Source: Planktosalinus sp963977065
Lineage (GTDB): Bacteria > Bacteroidota > Bacteroidia > Flavobacteriales > Flavobacteriaceae
Assembly (NCBI GenBank): GCA_963977065.1
Contig: CAXBNF010000009.1
Location: 1-64,000 of the forward strand
Length of the DNA stretch: 64,000 bases
Reading direction: 5' to 3'
Positions 1 through 7,758 of the stretch are shown one piece after another (the stretch's first letter is position 1; each line of letters begins with the position of its first letter). A model generated the notes under the pieces. It made no database searches. It had not been told where the DNA came from and saw nothing but the letters and a program-made list of their open reading frames with translations. A program made the position numbers and the translations under genes.

Positions 1-52
1 GAATACCTGCCTGTCACGCAGGGGGTCGCGGGTTCGAGTCCCGTCCAGACCG
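1..52 (+). tRNA. tRNA-Asp (GTC), 5' part outside window
   Basis: The 3' two thirds of a tRNA is visible. The anticodon stem CCTGC/GCAGG (6-10 and 18-22) encloses loop CTGTCAC, giving anticodon GTC (Asp). It is followed by a five-base variable region, a T arm with stem GCGGG/CCCGT and loop TTCGAGT (28-44), the acceptor 3' strand CCAGACC (45-51) and discriminator G52. CCA is not encoded. The D arm and acceptor 5' strand lie before base 1. Confidence 0.93.
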
Positions 53-55
53 CAT

Positions 56-79
56 ACTTCGACTACGCTCAGTAGCCGT
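56..79. repeat. Interspersed repeat of the TGAGC..GTCGAAG type
   Basis: Directly after the tRNA is a segment whose reverse complement contains TGAGCGTAGTCGAAG. It is close to the palindromic TGAGCCTGTCGAAG core found inside hemW at 16019-16043. Short dispersed repeats of this kind are common in Bacteroidota genomes. Assignment is by eye. Confidence 0.45.
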
Positions 80-95
80 CAAGATGTTGTGTTGT

Positions 96-175
96 CCCCA
101 AGTAAACTTGGGGAAAGGCTTGTAGTAGAGCCGATGAGAAGCTTTTCGCCTTTGTGCGTAGAGCTTTTTTTGTTT
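96..175 (+). repeat. Left copy of post-tRNA direct repeat
   Basis: An 18-bp palindrome, CCCCAAGTAAACTTGGGG (96-113), is followed after 12 bases by a 50-bp segment (126-175) ending in a T-rich run. Both parts recur at 533-601, on the other side of the GIY-YIG gene. The T-rich end could act as the terminator of the tRNA transcript. Confidence 0.8.
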
Positions 176-188
176 AAATTAGTTCCGA

Positions 189-452
189 ATGGAACACTAC
201 GTTTACATAATTTTTAGTCAAAATTCTTCTAAATATTATAGGGGGTATTCAACAGACCCATATAAAAGGATAATCTCCCACAATAAAAACGAGAGCAACT
301 ATACCAAGAACAAAGGGCCTTGGGAATTAATATATATTGAATGCCTTGAAACAAAAAAACTAGCATTAATAAGAGAAAAAGTTTTAAAAAAATATAGCCA
401 TTCTCAAATCCAACAACTTATTAAGTCGCCTAAAAACATTCTTAAAAAATAA
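189..452 (+). CDS. GIY-YIG nuclease family protein
   Basis: An 87-residue stand-alone GIY-YIG domain of the UPF0213/YhbQ type. Visible marks are YVYII at residues 4-8, KYYRGYS at 15-21 (the YIG half), the conserved arginine in DPYKR (R27) and the glutamate in REKVLKKYS (E63), which corresponds to the catalytic metal-binding residue of the fold. Length is normal for this small family, whose DNA target and role are mostly unknown. In Flavobacteriaceae such genes often sit beside tRNA or rRNA genes. Here the gene is flanked by two copies of the sequence that follows tRNA-Asp, which suggests it arrived or was duplicated with that sequence. The reading frame is intact and the start is the only suitable ATG. 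Confidence 0.85.
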   Translation: MEHYVYIIFSQNSSKYYRGYSTDPYKRIISHNKNESNYTKNKGPWELIYIECLETKKLALIREKVLKKYSHSQIQQLIKSPKNILKK

Positions 453-454
453 TA

Positions 455-471
455 GAATTCCTGCCTGTCAC
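455..471 (+). repeat. Possible tRNA-Asp anticodon-arm remnant
   Basis: These 17 bases match 1-17, the anticodon arm of the tRNA-Asp, at 16 positions. After base 471 the match is lost until the 18-bp palindrome at 533. It could be a decayed copy of the tRNA end made when the intervening segment was inserted. Part of the match, ATTCCTGCC, also occurs in an unrelated dispersed repeat (8369), so chance or repeat origin is possible. Confidence 0.4.
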
Positions 472-532
472 ACCAAGTAATCTTGTGAACGTTAATGAAA
501 AGGTTCAATTGTTCGAAGGAAGGCGGAAAGGT

Positions 533-601
533 CCCCAAGTAAACTTGGGGATAGAGCCGATGAGAAGCTTTTCGCCTTTGTGCGTAGAGCTTTTTTTGTT
601 T
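533..601 (+). repeat. Right copy of post-tRNA direct repeat
   Basis: The palindrome CCCCAAGTAAACTTGGGG (533-550) recurs, followed after one base by the same 50-bp segment (552-601) seen at 126-175. The spacer between palindrome and 50-mer is 1 base here against 12 in the left copy, so the two copies have drifted only in the spacer. Confidence 0.8.
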
Positions 602-631
602 TTAGTTGTTTCTGCTATTAAGCTGTTTTTG

Positions 632-670
632 GGTGTACATTTAGGTGTACATAATTATTTTGGGTGTACA
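632..670. repeat. Three GGTGTACA direct repeats
   Basis: GGTGTACA occurs at 632-639, 644-651 and 663-670, in a short gene-free stretch between the post-tRNA repeat and the end of the antiporter gene. The core TGTACA is a palindrome. It may be a protein-binding array, such as the arm sites of a tRNA-targeting integrase, or coincidence. No integrase gene is nearby. Confidence 0.4.
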
Positions 671-678
671 GCCACTTT

Positions 679-1935
679 TCAGACATCATCCAACCCATGC
701 CGCTTCGGGTTTTTTCTAAAGTACCGAATGATTGAAGGCGCGGTAACTCCGTGTAAAACGATGGAGAACAATATAATATAAGCCGCGATGGAATAGAGCT
801 CATATTTATTTTCAAAAAGTTCGGTTTGCATAAAAGCCCACGAAAGGTAAAATATGGAACCCACTCCCCTGATTCCCAAAAAACTGATGGCAAGTTTGTT
901 TTTAATAGTGTCTTTTATCCCAATTAAAGCAATCATACCTGCCAAAGGCCTTACAATTAAAACAAAAGCAGCACTAAAAAGAATGCCTTTCCAGTCTGTC
1001 ATTTCCAAAATCCCGTTCATGATTGTCCCTCCAAAAAGAATGATCCAAACTACGATTAGGAGTCGTTCAATCTCATGGCTAAAGTCGTGAATTTTCTTTT
1101 TGTAACTCCCACTAACATTTTCAGAATAACGAATACTCAACCCGGTAAAAAACACTGCTATAAACCCATATCCATGAACCAACTCACTTAACCCGTAAAC
1201 GGCAAAGGTTAAAGAGAGTGCCAAAAAACCATCATAGGTTTTGATTCCTTTCCATTTCTTTAGGTGCGTAAGGACATAGCCAATTAATCTCCCAATCAAA
1301 ATTCCCACGGCAACACCTATTGCAATTTTAAGAAGCAATTTGTCCCAAAACCAATCACTAAAACTAAAAGCAGCAAAACTCCCTGCCTGAACGACCATTA
1401 CAGCAAGATAAGTAAAAGGGAAGGCCATACCGTCATTCAAACCCGCTTCAGCAGTGAGTGAAAATCTAATTTTATCCTTCAGTTTATCCTCTCTGTTCGG
1501 GTCGTCTAATTGCACATCAGAAGCCAACACCGGATCTGTGGGAGCTAAAACAGCAGCCAGTAAAAGCGATGCCGGTATGCTGAGCGTTAAAAAATAAACC
1601 CCAAGCAAATAAGCTGAAAGCATCGTCAATGGCATCGTGATGGCTATCAATAACAACGGCCGCTTCCACGCTTTAAAACTATAATTGCTCCCAATTTTTA
1701 ACCCCGCTCCCATTAACGATATAATAACGATGGCTTCAGAAAAAATCATCATAGCGTTATCACTCCATAACAATTCTGTCCAACCCAGAGGAACACCCAC
1801 CAAATAAAGTAAAATACCTAAGGGCAATAAAATAACCGGTGAACTCACTTTAATTTTTTCAGAAATTGATGGTAACCATGCCATGAGTAGCGTAGCAAAA
1901 CCCAAACTTGCCAGAAGTAAGTAGTGGTCTTTCAT
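679..1935 (-). CDS. CPA1-type Na+(K+)/H+ antiporter
   Basis: A 418-residue polytopic inner-membrane protein of the monovalent cation:proton antiporter 1 (NhaP-like) family. About 11-12 hydrophobic segments are visible. The ion-binding region reads LAPTDPVLASDVQ (about residues 130-142), followed by LTAEAGLNDGMAFPF, where the aspartate of the ND pair is the family's key exchange residue. It would expel Na+ or K+ in exchange for protons. It has no long C-terminal cytosolic domain, so it is at the short end of the family. It stands alone, convergent with the tRNA side and about 260 bp from the LysR gene. Exact ion preference cannot be read from sequence. Confidence 0.88.
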   Translation of the reverse strand: MKDHYLLLASLGFATLLMAWLPSISEKIKVSSPVILLPLGILLYLVGVPLGWTELLWSDNAMMIFSEAIVIISLMGAGLKIGSNYSFKAWKRPLLLIAITMPLTMLSAYLLGVYFLTLSIPASLLLAAVLAPTDPVLASDVQLDDPNREDKLKDKIRFSLTAEAGLNDGMAFPFTYLAVMVVQAGSFAAFSFSDWFWDKLLLKIAIGVAVGILIGRLIGYVLTHLKKWKGIKTYDGFLALSLTFAVYGLSELVHGYGFIAVFFTGLSIRYSENVSGSYKKKIHDFSHEIERLLIVVWIILFGGTIMNGILEMTDWKGILFSAAFVLIVRPLAGMIALIGIKDTIKNKLAISFLGIRGVGSIFYLSWAFMQTELFENKYELYSIAAYIILFSIVLHGVTAPSIIRYFRKNPKRHGLDDV

Positions 1936-2197
1936 CAGATTAATATTTTTTTATTCGCTCAGTTAGAATTACTAAAAGTATTTTAGTAAAAAATAGTACT
2001 CATAAATTTAAAAATAAAACTTTTTAGGAAACCTCGTTCGGTTTTTTAAAAACTTTAGCTAATAAAACACCCACATTTATGATACCATTATATAAGTTAA
2101 TGATTAGTATAATTAAAAGTTATAGAATAACAGACTATGACCTTAATAGTCTGGCTGAAGGCTTAAGACAAAAGGCAACGAATAGTTGGACTAATTT
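1936..2197. other. Gene-free spacer
   Basis: An AT-rich 262-bp stretch between the antiporter start and the LysR stop. No ORF of substance, no RNA gene and no clear hairpin terminator was seen. It should contain the antiporter promoter, but no convincing TAnnTTTG element was identified. Confidence 0.5.
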
Positions 2198-3121
2198 TTA
2201 ATATCTGTCATACCAACCAAAATTTAAATTAATTATTTTCTTTTTTTCCTTTTTTATATGGTTTAAGTAAGCTAAAGCTACAGGAGAAAACTTTTTGCCT
2301 TTCATCCAAATAATCTGCCAGTTTGATTTGATGGGAAAGCCTCCCACAGGAATAATTTCCAAATCCCCGTTTTTTAACTCATTTTTGATCCCGATTATAG
2401 GCATTACTGAATAACCAAGCCCTGCAATAACAGCTTGTTTTACAGCTTCATTTGAGGTGAGTTCCATTTTTTTTAATACCGGAAGGTTGTTTTTCTTCAT
2501 AAAGTCTTCCATTACTTGCCTGGTTCCTGAGCCTTGCTCTCTATAGATCAATGGTATTTTACTAAAAATATCTTTACTGTGATGTTCCTTTTTTAAATCT
2601 TGTCCTTTGGAACCAATCAAAAAAAGCTTGTTTTCCATGAGTTCAATGCTTTCGGTATTGAGTTTTTCAGGAAGAACAGAAACGAGTGCAATATCCACTT
2701 CATTTTTTTCGAGGTTTTCAATTACTTTGGATTTATTTGTCACATCCAAAGACAGATTTACACCCTGATTTTGCTGAACAAATGATGACAAAAAATAAGG
2801 CATGACATATTTTCCGGTAGATACAATTGAAATCTTTAACCGCCCTGAAAGTTGTCCCTGAAAAGCCAAAGTCCTTGAGTTAATCGTTTCTACTTCCCGG
2901 ATTATATTTTCTGCAATTTCTGCAATTTCTTTCCCAAATTCTGTAATGTATATTTTTCTGCCTATGACCTCAGTAAGAGGAATTTCAAACTGTTCCTGAA
3001 AATTTTTTAGCTGAATTGAAACTGCCGGTTGAGATAAGTGCAGTTCTTTAGATGCCTTTGTAACACTCTGAGTTTGGGCAACCTTTAGATAAACCTGTAA
3101 CTGATGCAATGTATAGTTCAT
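2198..3121 (-). CDS. LysR-family transcriptional regulator
   Basis: A 307-residue LysR-type regulator. The N-terminal winged helix-turn-helix covers residues 1-60, with the recognition helix region SVTKASKELHLSQPAVS (about 19-35). A linker helix and a periplasmic-binding-like effector domain (about 90-295) follow, including the usual GSGTRQVMEDF segment. It is transcribed away from the small protein and SbtA-type bicarbonate permease, the classic arrangement for a LysR protein controlling a divergent target. Cyanobacterial CmpR/CcmR and autotroph CbbR regulators of inorganic-carbon genes belong to this family. A role in sensing carbon status is therefore an inference from position. Confidence 0.88.
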   Translation of the reverse strand: MNYTLHQLQVYLKVAQTQSVTKASKELHLSQPAVSIQLKNFQEQFEIPLTEVIGRKIYITEFGKEIAEIAENIIREVETINSRTLAFQGQLSGRLKISIVSTGKYVMPYFLSSFVQQNQGVNLSLDVTNKSKVIENLEKNEVDIALVSVLPEKLNTESIELMENKLFLIGSKGQDLKKEHHSKDIFSKIPLIYREQGSGTRQVMEDFMKKNNLPVLKKMELTSNEAVKQAVIAGLGYSVMPIIGIKNELKNGDLEIIPVGGFPIKSNWQIIWMKGKKFSPVALAYLNHIKKEKKKIINLNFGWYDRY

Positions 3122-3300
3122 TAAAATATATTATATCTTTCATCAAATATATAAATAATTTTTTATAAATACTTTAAACGAAATTTGCTCCAACAAAAAT
3201 TGATAAAAGAGGTAAAAGTAAAAACAATGTAAGACCAATTTTTACAAAACATCTTTTCAATTTTAAACCTATAGAGTAATTAACAAAAATGTACTAAGCA
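3122..3300. promoter_or_regulatory. Divergent control region of lysR and sbtA
   Basis: This 179-bp, very AT-rich region separates two divergent start codons. It carries two copies of TATAAATA (3150-3157 and 3164-3171), 14 bp apart, next to the LysR start, which could be part of a LysR-type binding site. No canonical TAnnTTTG promoter was found on the sbtA side. Confidence 0.4.
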
Positions 3301-3573
3301 ATGGAGAAGTTAAAACTAATTGAAGGAAAATTTAATTCTGAGGAGGCAAAAGAAATTCTTCTTAGTCTTATAAACAGTAAAATTCAGTTTCACACCATAA
3401 ATGAATTTAGTCTACAAGAACGCACAGGTGAATCAAAATCTGCATCTACTGAACGAATAAAAGAATTGCTGGAAACAAAAAAGCTCATTTTATCAATTAT
3501 AGAAAAATCAAAAAAAGAAAACCTACTTCTAGATATTCATTCAACCCTTAATATAGACTATTGCTCAAAATAA
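3301..3573 (+). CDS. Small protein encoded just upstream of sbtA
   Basis: A 90-residue soluble, charged protein of unknown function with no signal peptide or membrane segment. It is predicted to be mostly alpha-helical, with a Lys/Glu-rich middle (about residues 48-77) and a short C-terminal segment, HSTLNIDY. It lies 45 bp before the bicarbonate permease, in the same direction, so the two are probably co-transcribed. In cyanobacteria, SbtA is paired with a PII-like regulator, SbtB. This protein is of similar size but lacks any recognisable PII T-loop or fold signature. A regulatory or accessory role for the transporter is plausible but unproven. Confidence 0.7.
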   Translation: MEKLKLIEGKFNSEEAKEILLSLINSKIQFHTINEFSLQERTGESKSASTERIKELLETKKLILSIIEKSKKENLLLDIHSTLNIDYCSK

Positions 3574-3618
3574 ACTAAAACACATAGCAGATTTCAATTT
3601 AATCAAATTCTAAAAAAT

Positions 3619-4578
3619 ATGACTCTTGACTTATTGATTGATAACTTAACCAGCCCTGCTTTACTTTTTTTTGTAATGGGAATACTGGCAGTTCAAATAA
3701 AAAGTGATTTAGAAATTCCTGAAGGCTCATCAAAATTTATCTCCCTTTATCTTCTTTTCTCTATTGGGTTTAATGGCGGACGGGAATTGGCTCACAGTGA
3801 ATTTACAATTGAAATAATCTGGACCGTACTTTTTGGAATCATTACAGCTATCGTGATTCCTTTCTATACTTTTTTTCTTTTAAAGAGAAAATTAAGCATT
3901 GAAAATTCTGGTGCAATAGCTGCTGCATATGGTTCCATAAGCGCCGTTACCTTTGTTACAGCAGTTTCATTTTTAGAATTTCAGCAAATCGACTTTAGTG
4001 GGCATATGGTGGCTCTAATGGCTTTGATGGAAGCCCCTGCGATTGTTATTGGCGTAATTTTAATTAAAATTTATGGAAAAAAAGAGCAAAATTCTCCTAA
4101 AATGAAAAGCCTGGTAAGTCACTCTTTTGCTAATGGCAGTGTGGTGATGATTCTAGGAAGTTTGATTATTGGACTTTTGGCAAGTGAAAGTCAAGCCCAA
4201 GGCATATCACCTTTCACAACAGATATTTTTAAAGGGTTCCTCGCAATTTTTCTATTGGATATGGGAATCATAAGTGGTAGAAAATTAGGTGATTTTTTTA
4301 AAAGTGGATGGTTTACCACGGCATTCTCAATTGTCATTCCATTAATAAATGGATGTGTTGTTGCTTGGTTAAGCTTTCTGGTTACTGAAAATGTTGGAGA
4401 TAGATTTATGCTTTCCATCCTGGCAGCAAGTGCCTCATACATTGCTGTTCCTGCTGCAATGAAAATAGCTGTGCCTAAAGCAAATCCCAGTCTTTATTTG
4501 CCAATGGCCCTGGCGGTCACTTTTCCTTTTAATATCACTTTTGGGTTTCCCATTTATTTGTCAATAATTGGAAGTTAA
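3619..4578 (+). CDS. SbtA-type sodium-dependent bicarbonate permease
   Basis: A 319-residue inner-membrane protein of the SbtA (DUF897) family, with about 10 hydrophobic segments in two inverted halves. Family hallmarks are FSIGFNGGRELAHS near residue 50, AAYGSISAVTFVTAVSF near 97 and GHMVALMALMEAPAIVIG near 127, matching the conserved Na+/HCO3- transport core. The family takes up bicarbonate driven by a Na+ gradient. In a heterotroph this would feed anaplerotic carboxylation or pH balance. It is preceded by a small conserved-looking gene and a divergent LysR regulator. Assignment to the family is secure; substrate is inferred from the family. Confidence 0.87.
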   Translation: MTLDLLIDNLTSPALLFFVMGILAVQIKSDLEIPEGSSKFISLYLLFSIGFNGGRELAHSEFTIEIIWTVLFGIITAIVIPFYTFFLLKRKLSIENSGAIAAAYGSISAVTFVTAVSFLEFQQIDFSGHMVALMALMEAPAIVIGVILIKIYGKKEQNSPKMKSLVSHSFANGSVVMILGSLIIGLLASESQAQGISPFTTDIFKGFLAIFLLDMGIISGRKLGDFFKSGWFTTAFSIVIPLINGCVVAWLSFLVTENVGDRFMLSILAASASYIAVPAAMKIAVPKANPSLYLPMALAVTFPFNITFGFPIYLSIIGS

Positions 4579-4661
4579 AAATAGTATTTTAGGATTAATT
4601 TTAAGTAAAGTAAAAAAAATTTAGCTCCTTTTTCATATCTTTAATTCTCAATAAATAAAGT

Positions 4662-5219
4662 ATGATTATAGATATTATCAAACGCCGCCGCGCTGTTTTC
4701 CCTGCTCAATACAATCAAAATTCCATTACAAAAAATGAAATTCTTCAGGTACTGGAAGCAGCCAACTGGGCTCCTACACACAAACGCACCGAGCCCTGGC
4801 GGTTTAAAGTATTACAAGAAGAAAGTCTGGTTAAACTTGGACACTTTTTGGCTGAAAAATACAAAACAACAACTGATAATTATTCTGACTTTCAATACAA
4901 CAAACTCAGAGAAAACCCCACAAAAGCATCTTGCATAATCGCCATATGTATGCAACGTGATCCCAAAGAATCTCTACCCGAGTGGGAAGAAGTGGCAGCT
5001 ACTGCTATGGCCGTTCAAAATATGTGGTTGGTCTGCACTGAAATGAACATTGGGGCCTATTGGAGTTCGCCGGGATTAATCAAACACATGCACGAGTTTT
5101 TTGACTTCGCTCCCGGCGAAAAATGTTTGGGGTTTTTCTATATGGGGAACTATGATGAACCCTTACCCGAAGGTTTTCGTAAAAACGGTATTGAAGATAA
5201 AGTTTCTTGGTTTGATTAA
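4662..5219 (+). CDS. Nitroreductase family protein (YdjA-like)
   Basis: A 185-residue FMN-dependent oxidoreductase of the compact nitroreductase (YdjA/RutE-like) type. The N terminus has the FMN-phosphate-binding RRRAVFP (residues 8-14), followed by LEAANWAPTHKRTEPWRF, with the conserved WAPTH-x-R-x-EPWRF pattern of the group. The C-terminal part contains GFFYMGNYDEPLPEG, another FMN-contacting region. Such enzymes are homodimers that reduce nitro or quinone compounds with NAD(P)H. The physiological substrate is unknown. It is a single gene about 80 bp after sbtA. Confidence 0.88.
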   Translation: MIIDIIKRRRAVFPAQYNQNSITKNEILQVLEAANWAPTHKRTEPWRFKVLQEESLVKLGHFLAEKYKTTTDNYSDFQYNKLRENPTKASCIIAICMQRDPKESLPEWEEVAATAMAVQNMWLVCTEMNIGAYWSSPGLIKHMHEFFDFAPGEKCLGFFYMGNYDEPLPEGFRKNGIEDKVSWFD

Positions 5220-5328
5220 AAATTAAGGTAGGGTATTTCAAAACATTGCTGTTCAATAAATAAGTTATGACAAATATCATATTTGTTAGATTAATGTTTT
5301 GTAAATTCACTAACTAAATTCTCCAGTT

Positions 5329-5601
5329 ATGGAACGTAGAAATTTTATTAAGAAATCCGGTCAGATCCTACTTGCCGCATCAACACTTTCAGTTACTGCT
5401 TCTTTTTTAGCTTCCTGCAGTTCTGATGACGATGGTTTTTTCAACGATGGTTATTATGGTGATGGTTACTATGGTGATGGTTACTATGGTGATGGTTACT
5501 ACGACGACGGGTATTATGATGATGGTTACTATGATGACGGGTATTATGATGACGGGTATTATGATGATGGTTACTATGGCGACGGGTATTATGGCGGATA
5601 G
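5329..5601 (+). CDS. Tat-signal lipoprotein with GYY(G/D)D repeats
   Basis: A 90-residue secreted protein. The N terminus ERRNFIKKSG is a twin-arginine motif (RRxFIK), followed by a hydrophobic stretch and a lipobox LASC (cleavage before Cys30). The mature part is Ser-Asp-rich and then consists of ten five-residue units: three GYYGD, five GYYDD, one GYYGD and a final GYYGG (residues 41-90). There is no globular domain. Tat export of a lipoprotein this short is unusual, as Tat normally carries folded proteins. The next gene, 87 bp downstream in the same direction, is a dual glycosyltransferase. The dense tyrosines could be modified, bind metal or polysaccharide, or cross-link, but no function is known. 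Confidence 0.75.
   Translation: MERRNFIKKSGQILLAASTLSVTASFLASCSSDDDGFFNDGYYGDGYYGDGYYGDGYYDDGYYDDGYYDDGYYDDGYYDDGYYGDGYYGG
5449..5598 (+). repeat. Ten 15-bp tandem repeats inside the lipoprotein gene
   Basis: Ten 15-bp units (GGT TAC TAT GRT GAT type) encode GYY(G/D)D. Synonymous changes among units (GGT/GGG, TAT/TAC, GAT/GAC) show that the array is not a very recent expansion and that the peptide sequence is kept. A unit length of 15 keeps the frame under gain or loss of units. Confidence 0.95.
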
Positions 5602-5688
5602 ACCGCAAGTCTTTTACCATCATAGCTACTTTCATTTTAAACTCAATTAGTTTTGGGCTGGTTTTAGTATTGTCTAAAAAACGCAACA

Positions 5689-7758
5689 TTGAATTCAATT
5701 TTATTTTTACATGACACCAATATCAACACTCCCAGAGGGGCTGAATTAACTATCAAAGAACTTATTGAACTGGGTGAAAATAAAGGCTTTTCTACTTCAA
5801 CAAACCTACTCACACATTTTGAATCTGCTAAAAATGAGATAGTAAATTCAGACCTGGTAGTTTTGAACAGTACTTCAAGATGCAATTTTGAATTTGAACT
5901 GTTAGAGTTTTTAATTGCATCCTCCACACCATATATAAAAGTGGAATATGATTATAACTTTTGTGTACGTAGAAACATTTTATGTACCGTTGACCGAAAC
6001 GTACAAAGTTGTTGCAATACAGATAAATTTCATCTTTACAGAAAACTGTTTGCAAAGTCAAAACTAAATATTTTTCAATCTCCAAAACACTATGAGGCTC
6101 ATTTTGATTTTTATGGCAAAGCTGTGGCAAAACAACTCATTATGCCACCCACAGTTCAAATCGAGCACTTAAAACCCTCAACATTAAAACAAGACCACAC
6201 CATTCCCTTTTTTGGAGACCTGAATTACTTGAAGGGCGGTAATGCCTATATTGATTATGCTTTGGAACATCCCAAACAAAATTTTACAGTATATGGAACA
6301 AACCGTATAAGAAGAGAACTACCGGAAAATATTTCATTCCACAGCCCGGTTGCAAATACAGAGGTTTTAGAAATATTGGGTAAAACTAAACAGTTTATCT
6401 GTCAGCCCGTTTGGCCCGAACCTTCCGGCAGGCTTGCTGCAGAAGCCTTTCTATCTGGTTGTGAGATGATTGTCAACGACCGAATTGGAACTTTTTCATT
6501 TGAATTTTATCCTCACGATAAAGAACAAGCCATTAAGGAAATTAAACAAGCCCCTGAAAACTTCTGGAATGCAATTCAGGAGATTTTAGCAGTCAATAGC
6601 GTTGTTGAAAAGCAAAAAAAATTGGGAAATGTCTTAGTCTATAAAAGTTATGGCGGATTGGGTGATATCTTTTTTGCCATTCCGGCAATTAATAAAATAG
6701 CTGAAGTTTCAGAAATAGTTGATTTTGCAGTTGCTCCAAGACTCGTCCCTTTTTTTAAAAAGCACTTAAATCAAGTAAATGTGGTTGATGAAACGGTTGC
6801 CAGAAAAAGTGAAAACAATTATGATAATGTCTACGAACTTGGGAATTACCCTGCCTTTAGGGGTTATGATTTGCCTCACGCACTCAAATATCCCACTCAT
6901 AAAAAAGTCAAGCAACACGCTATTCAACATTATATTGATACCGTGTCAAAACTTCATATAAACATCGATAATCACCTGAATGGCTATCCCTATTTTAAAC
7001 GAAACCTAAATCCTGAGGTCAACTATTACGTAGTCCATCACGGGGCGGGTTTCCTTTTAAAAATTTGGCCAACTGATAAGTATGCAGCTTTAATTGAGCG
7101 TTTACATGAAATATATCCAAACTTAAAATGCAAAATAATTCAAGGCCCTGATGATCCTGATATTAAAAGTTGTTTTACTAAAGAAATGAATCACGTTGAA
7201 TATGTCACAGGCGGCATGGAAGATGTTGGAGAAGCCATGGCTGGGGCGCTTTTTCATATTGGTAATGACGCAGGAATTACCCATGTTGCGGGAGCTTTCA
7301 ATGTGCCAGCAGTGGGTATTTATGGCCCCACAGGTCCCGGTAGTTGGGGCAGCTTTTCTCAACATAACGAACTCATCTGGGGTAAAAAAGGCGTCTGTAA
7401 CATTCGGTGTAATTATGATGTCATTTTAAATTGTGAACATAGAATTTGTTTAAACTCAGTAACAGTAGATCGGGTTTTGGAAGCCCTCTTTAAAGTCCTT
7501 CAAAAGGCTTATGCATCCAACAATTCTTCACTAAGGGTGAACCCCATGCTCGATGTTCAGTTTGGACAAAATGATTGTATTTTAAATTTGAATGGCGATG
7601 AATTTCTAATTGAATATCAGGATGAAAAAATGAAAGAACAATTGGAACTTTTGTTTGAAAATCCATCAAGTATTGAGACAAACAACAAAGACTTACAACT
7701 TGCCATTTCACTTTTTACAAAACAAAATATTCTTTTTGAAGTACCGGAGTTTAAGTAA
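5689..7758 (+). CDS. Two-domain GT4-like/GT9 glycosyltransferase
   Basis: A 689-residue cytosolic protein joining two GT-B domains, starting at TTG. The N-terminal half (about 1-305) resembles a GT4-type retaining transferase, with PEPSGRLAAEAFLSGC near residue 243 matching the nucleotide-sugar-binding EP.GR..EA..SG pattern. The C-terminal half (about 312-690) is a GT9 heptosyltransferase-like domain. It starts at LVYKSYGGLGDIFFAIPAI and contains IGNDAGITHVAGA and VGIYGPTGPGSW near 523-548. A four-cysteine cluster (C-x3-C-x7-C-x4-C, about 569-586) follows, as in many GT9 proteins; in the autotransporter heptosyltransferase TibC such cysteines bind iron. It follows the tyrosine-repeat lipoprotein gene and ends 8 bp inside the convergent DUF456 gene. 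Acceptor unknown: LPS-like glycan or protein. Confidence 0.82.
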   Translation: MNSILFLHDTNINTPRGAELTIKELIELGENKGFSTSTNLLTHFESAKNEIVNSDLVVLNSTSRCNFEFELLEFLIASSTPYIKVEYDYNFCVRRNILCTVDRNVQSCCNTDKFHLYRKLFAKSKLNIFQSPKHYEAHFDFYGKAVAKQLIMPPTVQIEHLKPSTLKQDHTIPFFGDLNYLKGGNAYIDYALEHPKQNFTVYGTNRIRRELPENISFHSPVANTEVLEILGKTKQFICQPVWPEPSGRLAAEAFLSGCEMIVNDRIGTFSFEFYPHDKEQAIKEIKQAPENFWNAIQEILAVNSVVEKQKKLGNVLVYKSYGGLGDIFFAIPAINKIAEVSEIVDFAVAPRLVPFFKKHLNQVNVVDETVARKSENNYDNVYELGNYPAFRGYDLPHALKYPTHKKVKQHAIQHYIDTVSKLHINIDNHLNGYPYFKRNLNPEVNYYVVHHGAGFLLKIWPTDKYAALIERLHEIYPNLKCKIIQGPDDPDIKSCFTKEMNHVEYVTGGMEDVGEAMAGALFHIGNDAGITHVAGAFNVPAVGIYGPTGPGSWGSFSQHNELIWGKKGVCNIRCNYDVILNCEHRICLNSVTVDRVLEALFKVLQKAYASNNSSLRVNPMLDVQFGQNDCILNLNGDEFLIEYQDEKMKEQLELLFENPSSIETNNKDLQLAISLFTKQNILFEVPEFK

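Noticed and set aside
485..781. 98-residue ORF on the plus strand
   Set aside because: It runs through the direct repeat, the GGTGTACA array and the antisense end of the antiporter gene. It has no protein-like pattern.
618..893. 91-residue minus-strand ORF
   Set aside because: It lies mostly over the antiporter 3' end in another frame, with the rest in the GGTGTACA region.
5449..5598. Possible CRISPR array
   Set aside because: The units are contiguous with no spacers and encode an in-frame peptide.
5426..5698. Alternative-frame ORFs in the GYY repeat region, on both strands
   Set aside because: They are side products of the 15-bp tandem array and give His/Asn- or Met/Val-rich nonsense. Only the frame with the Tat lipoprotein signal is plausible.
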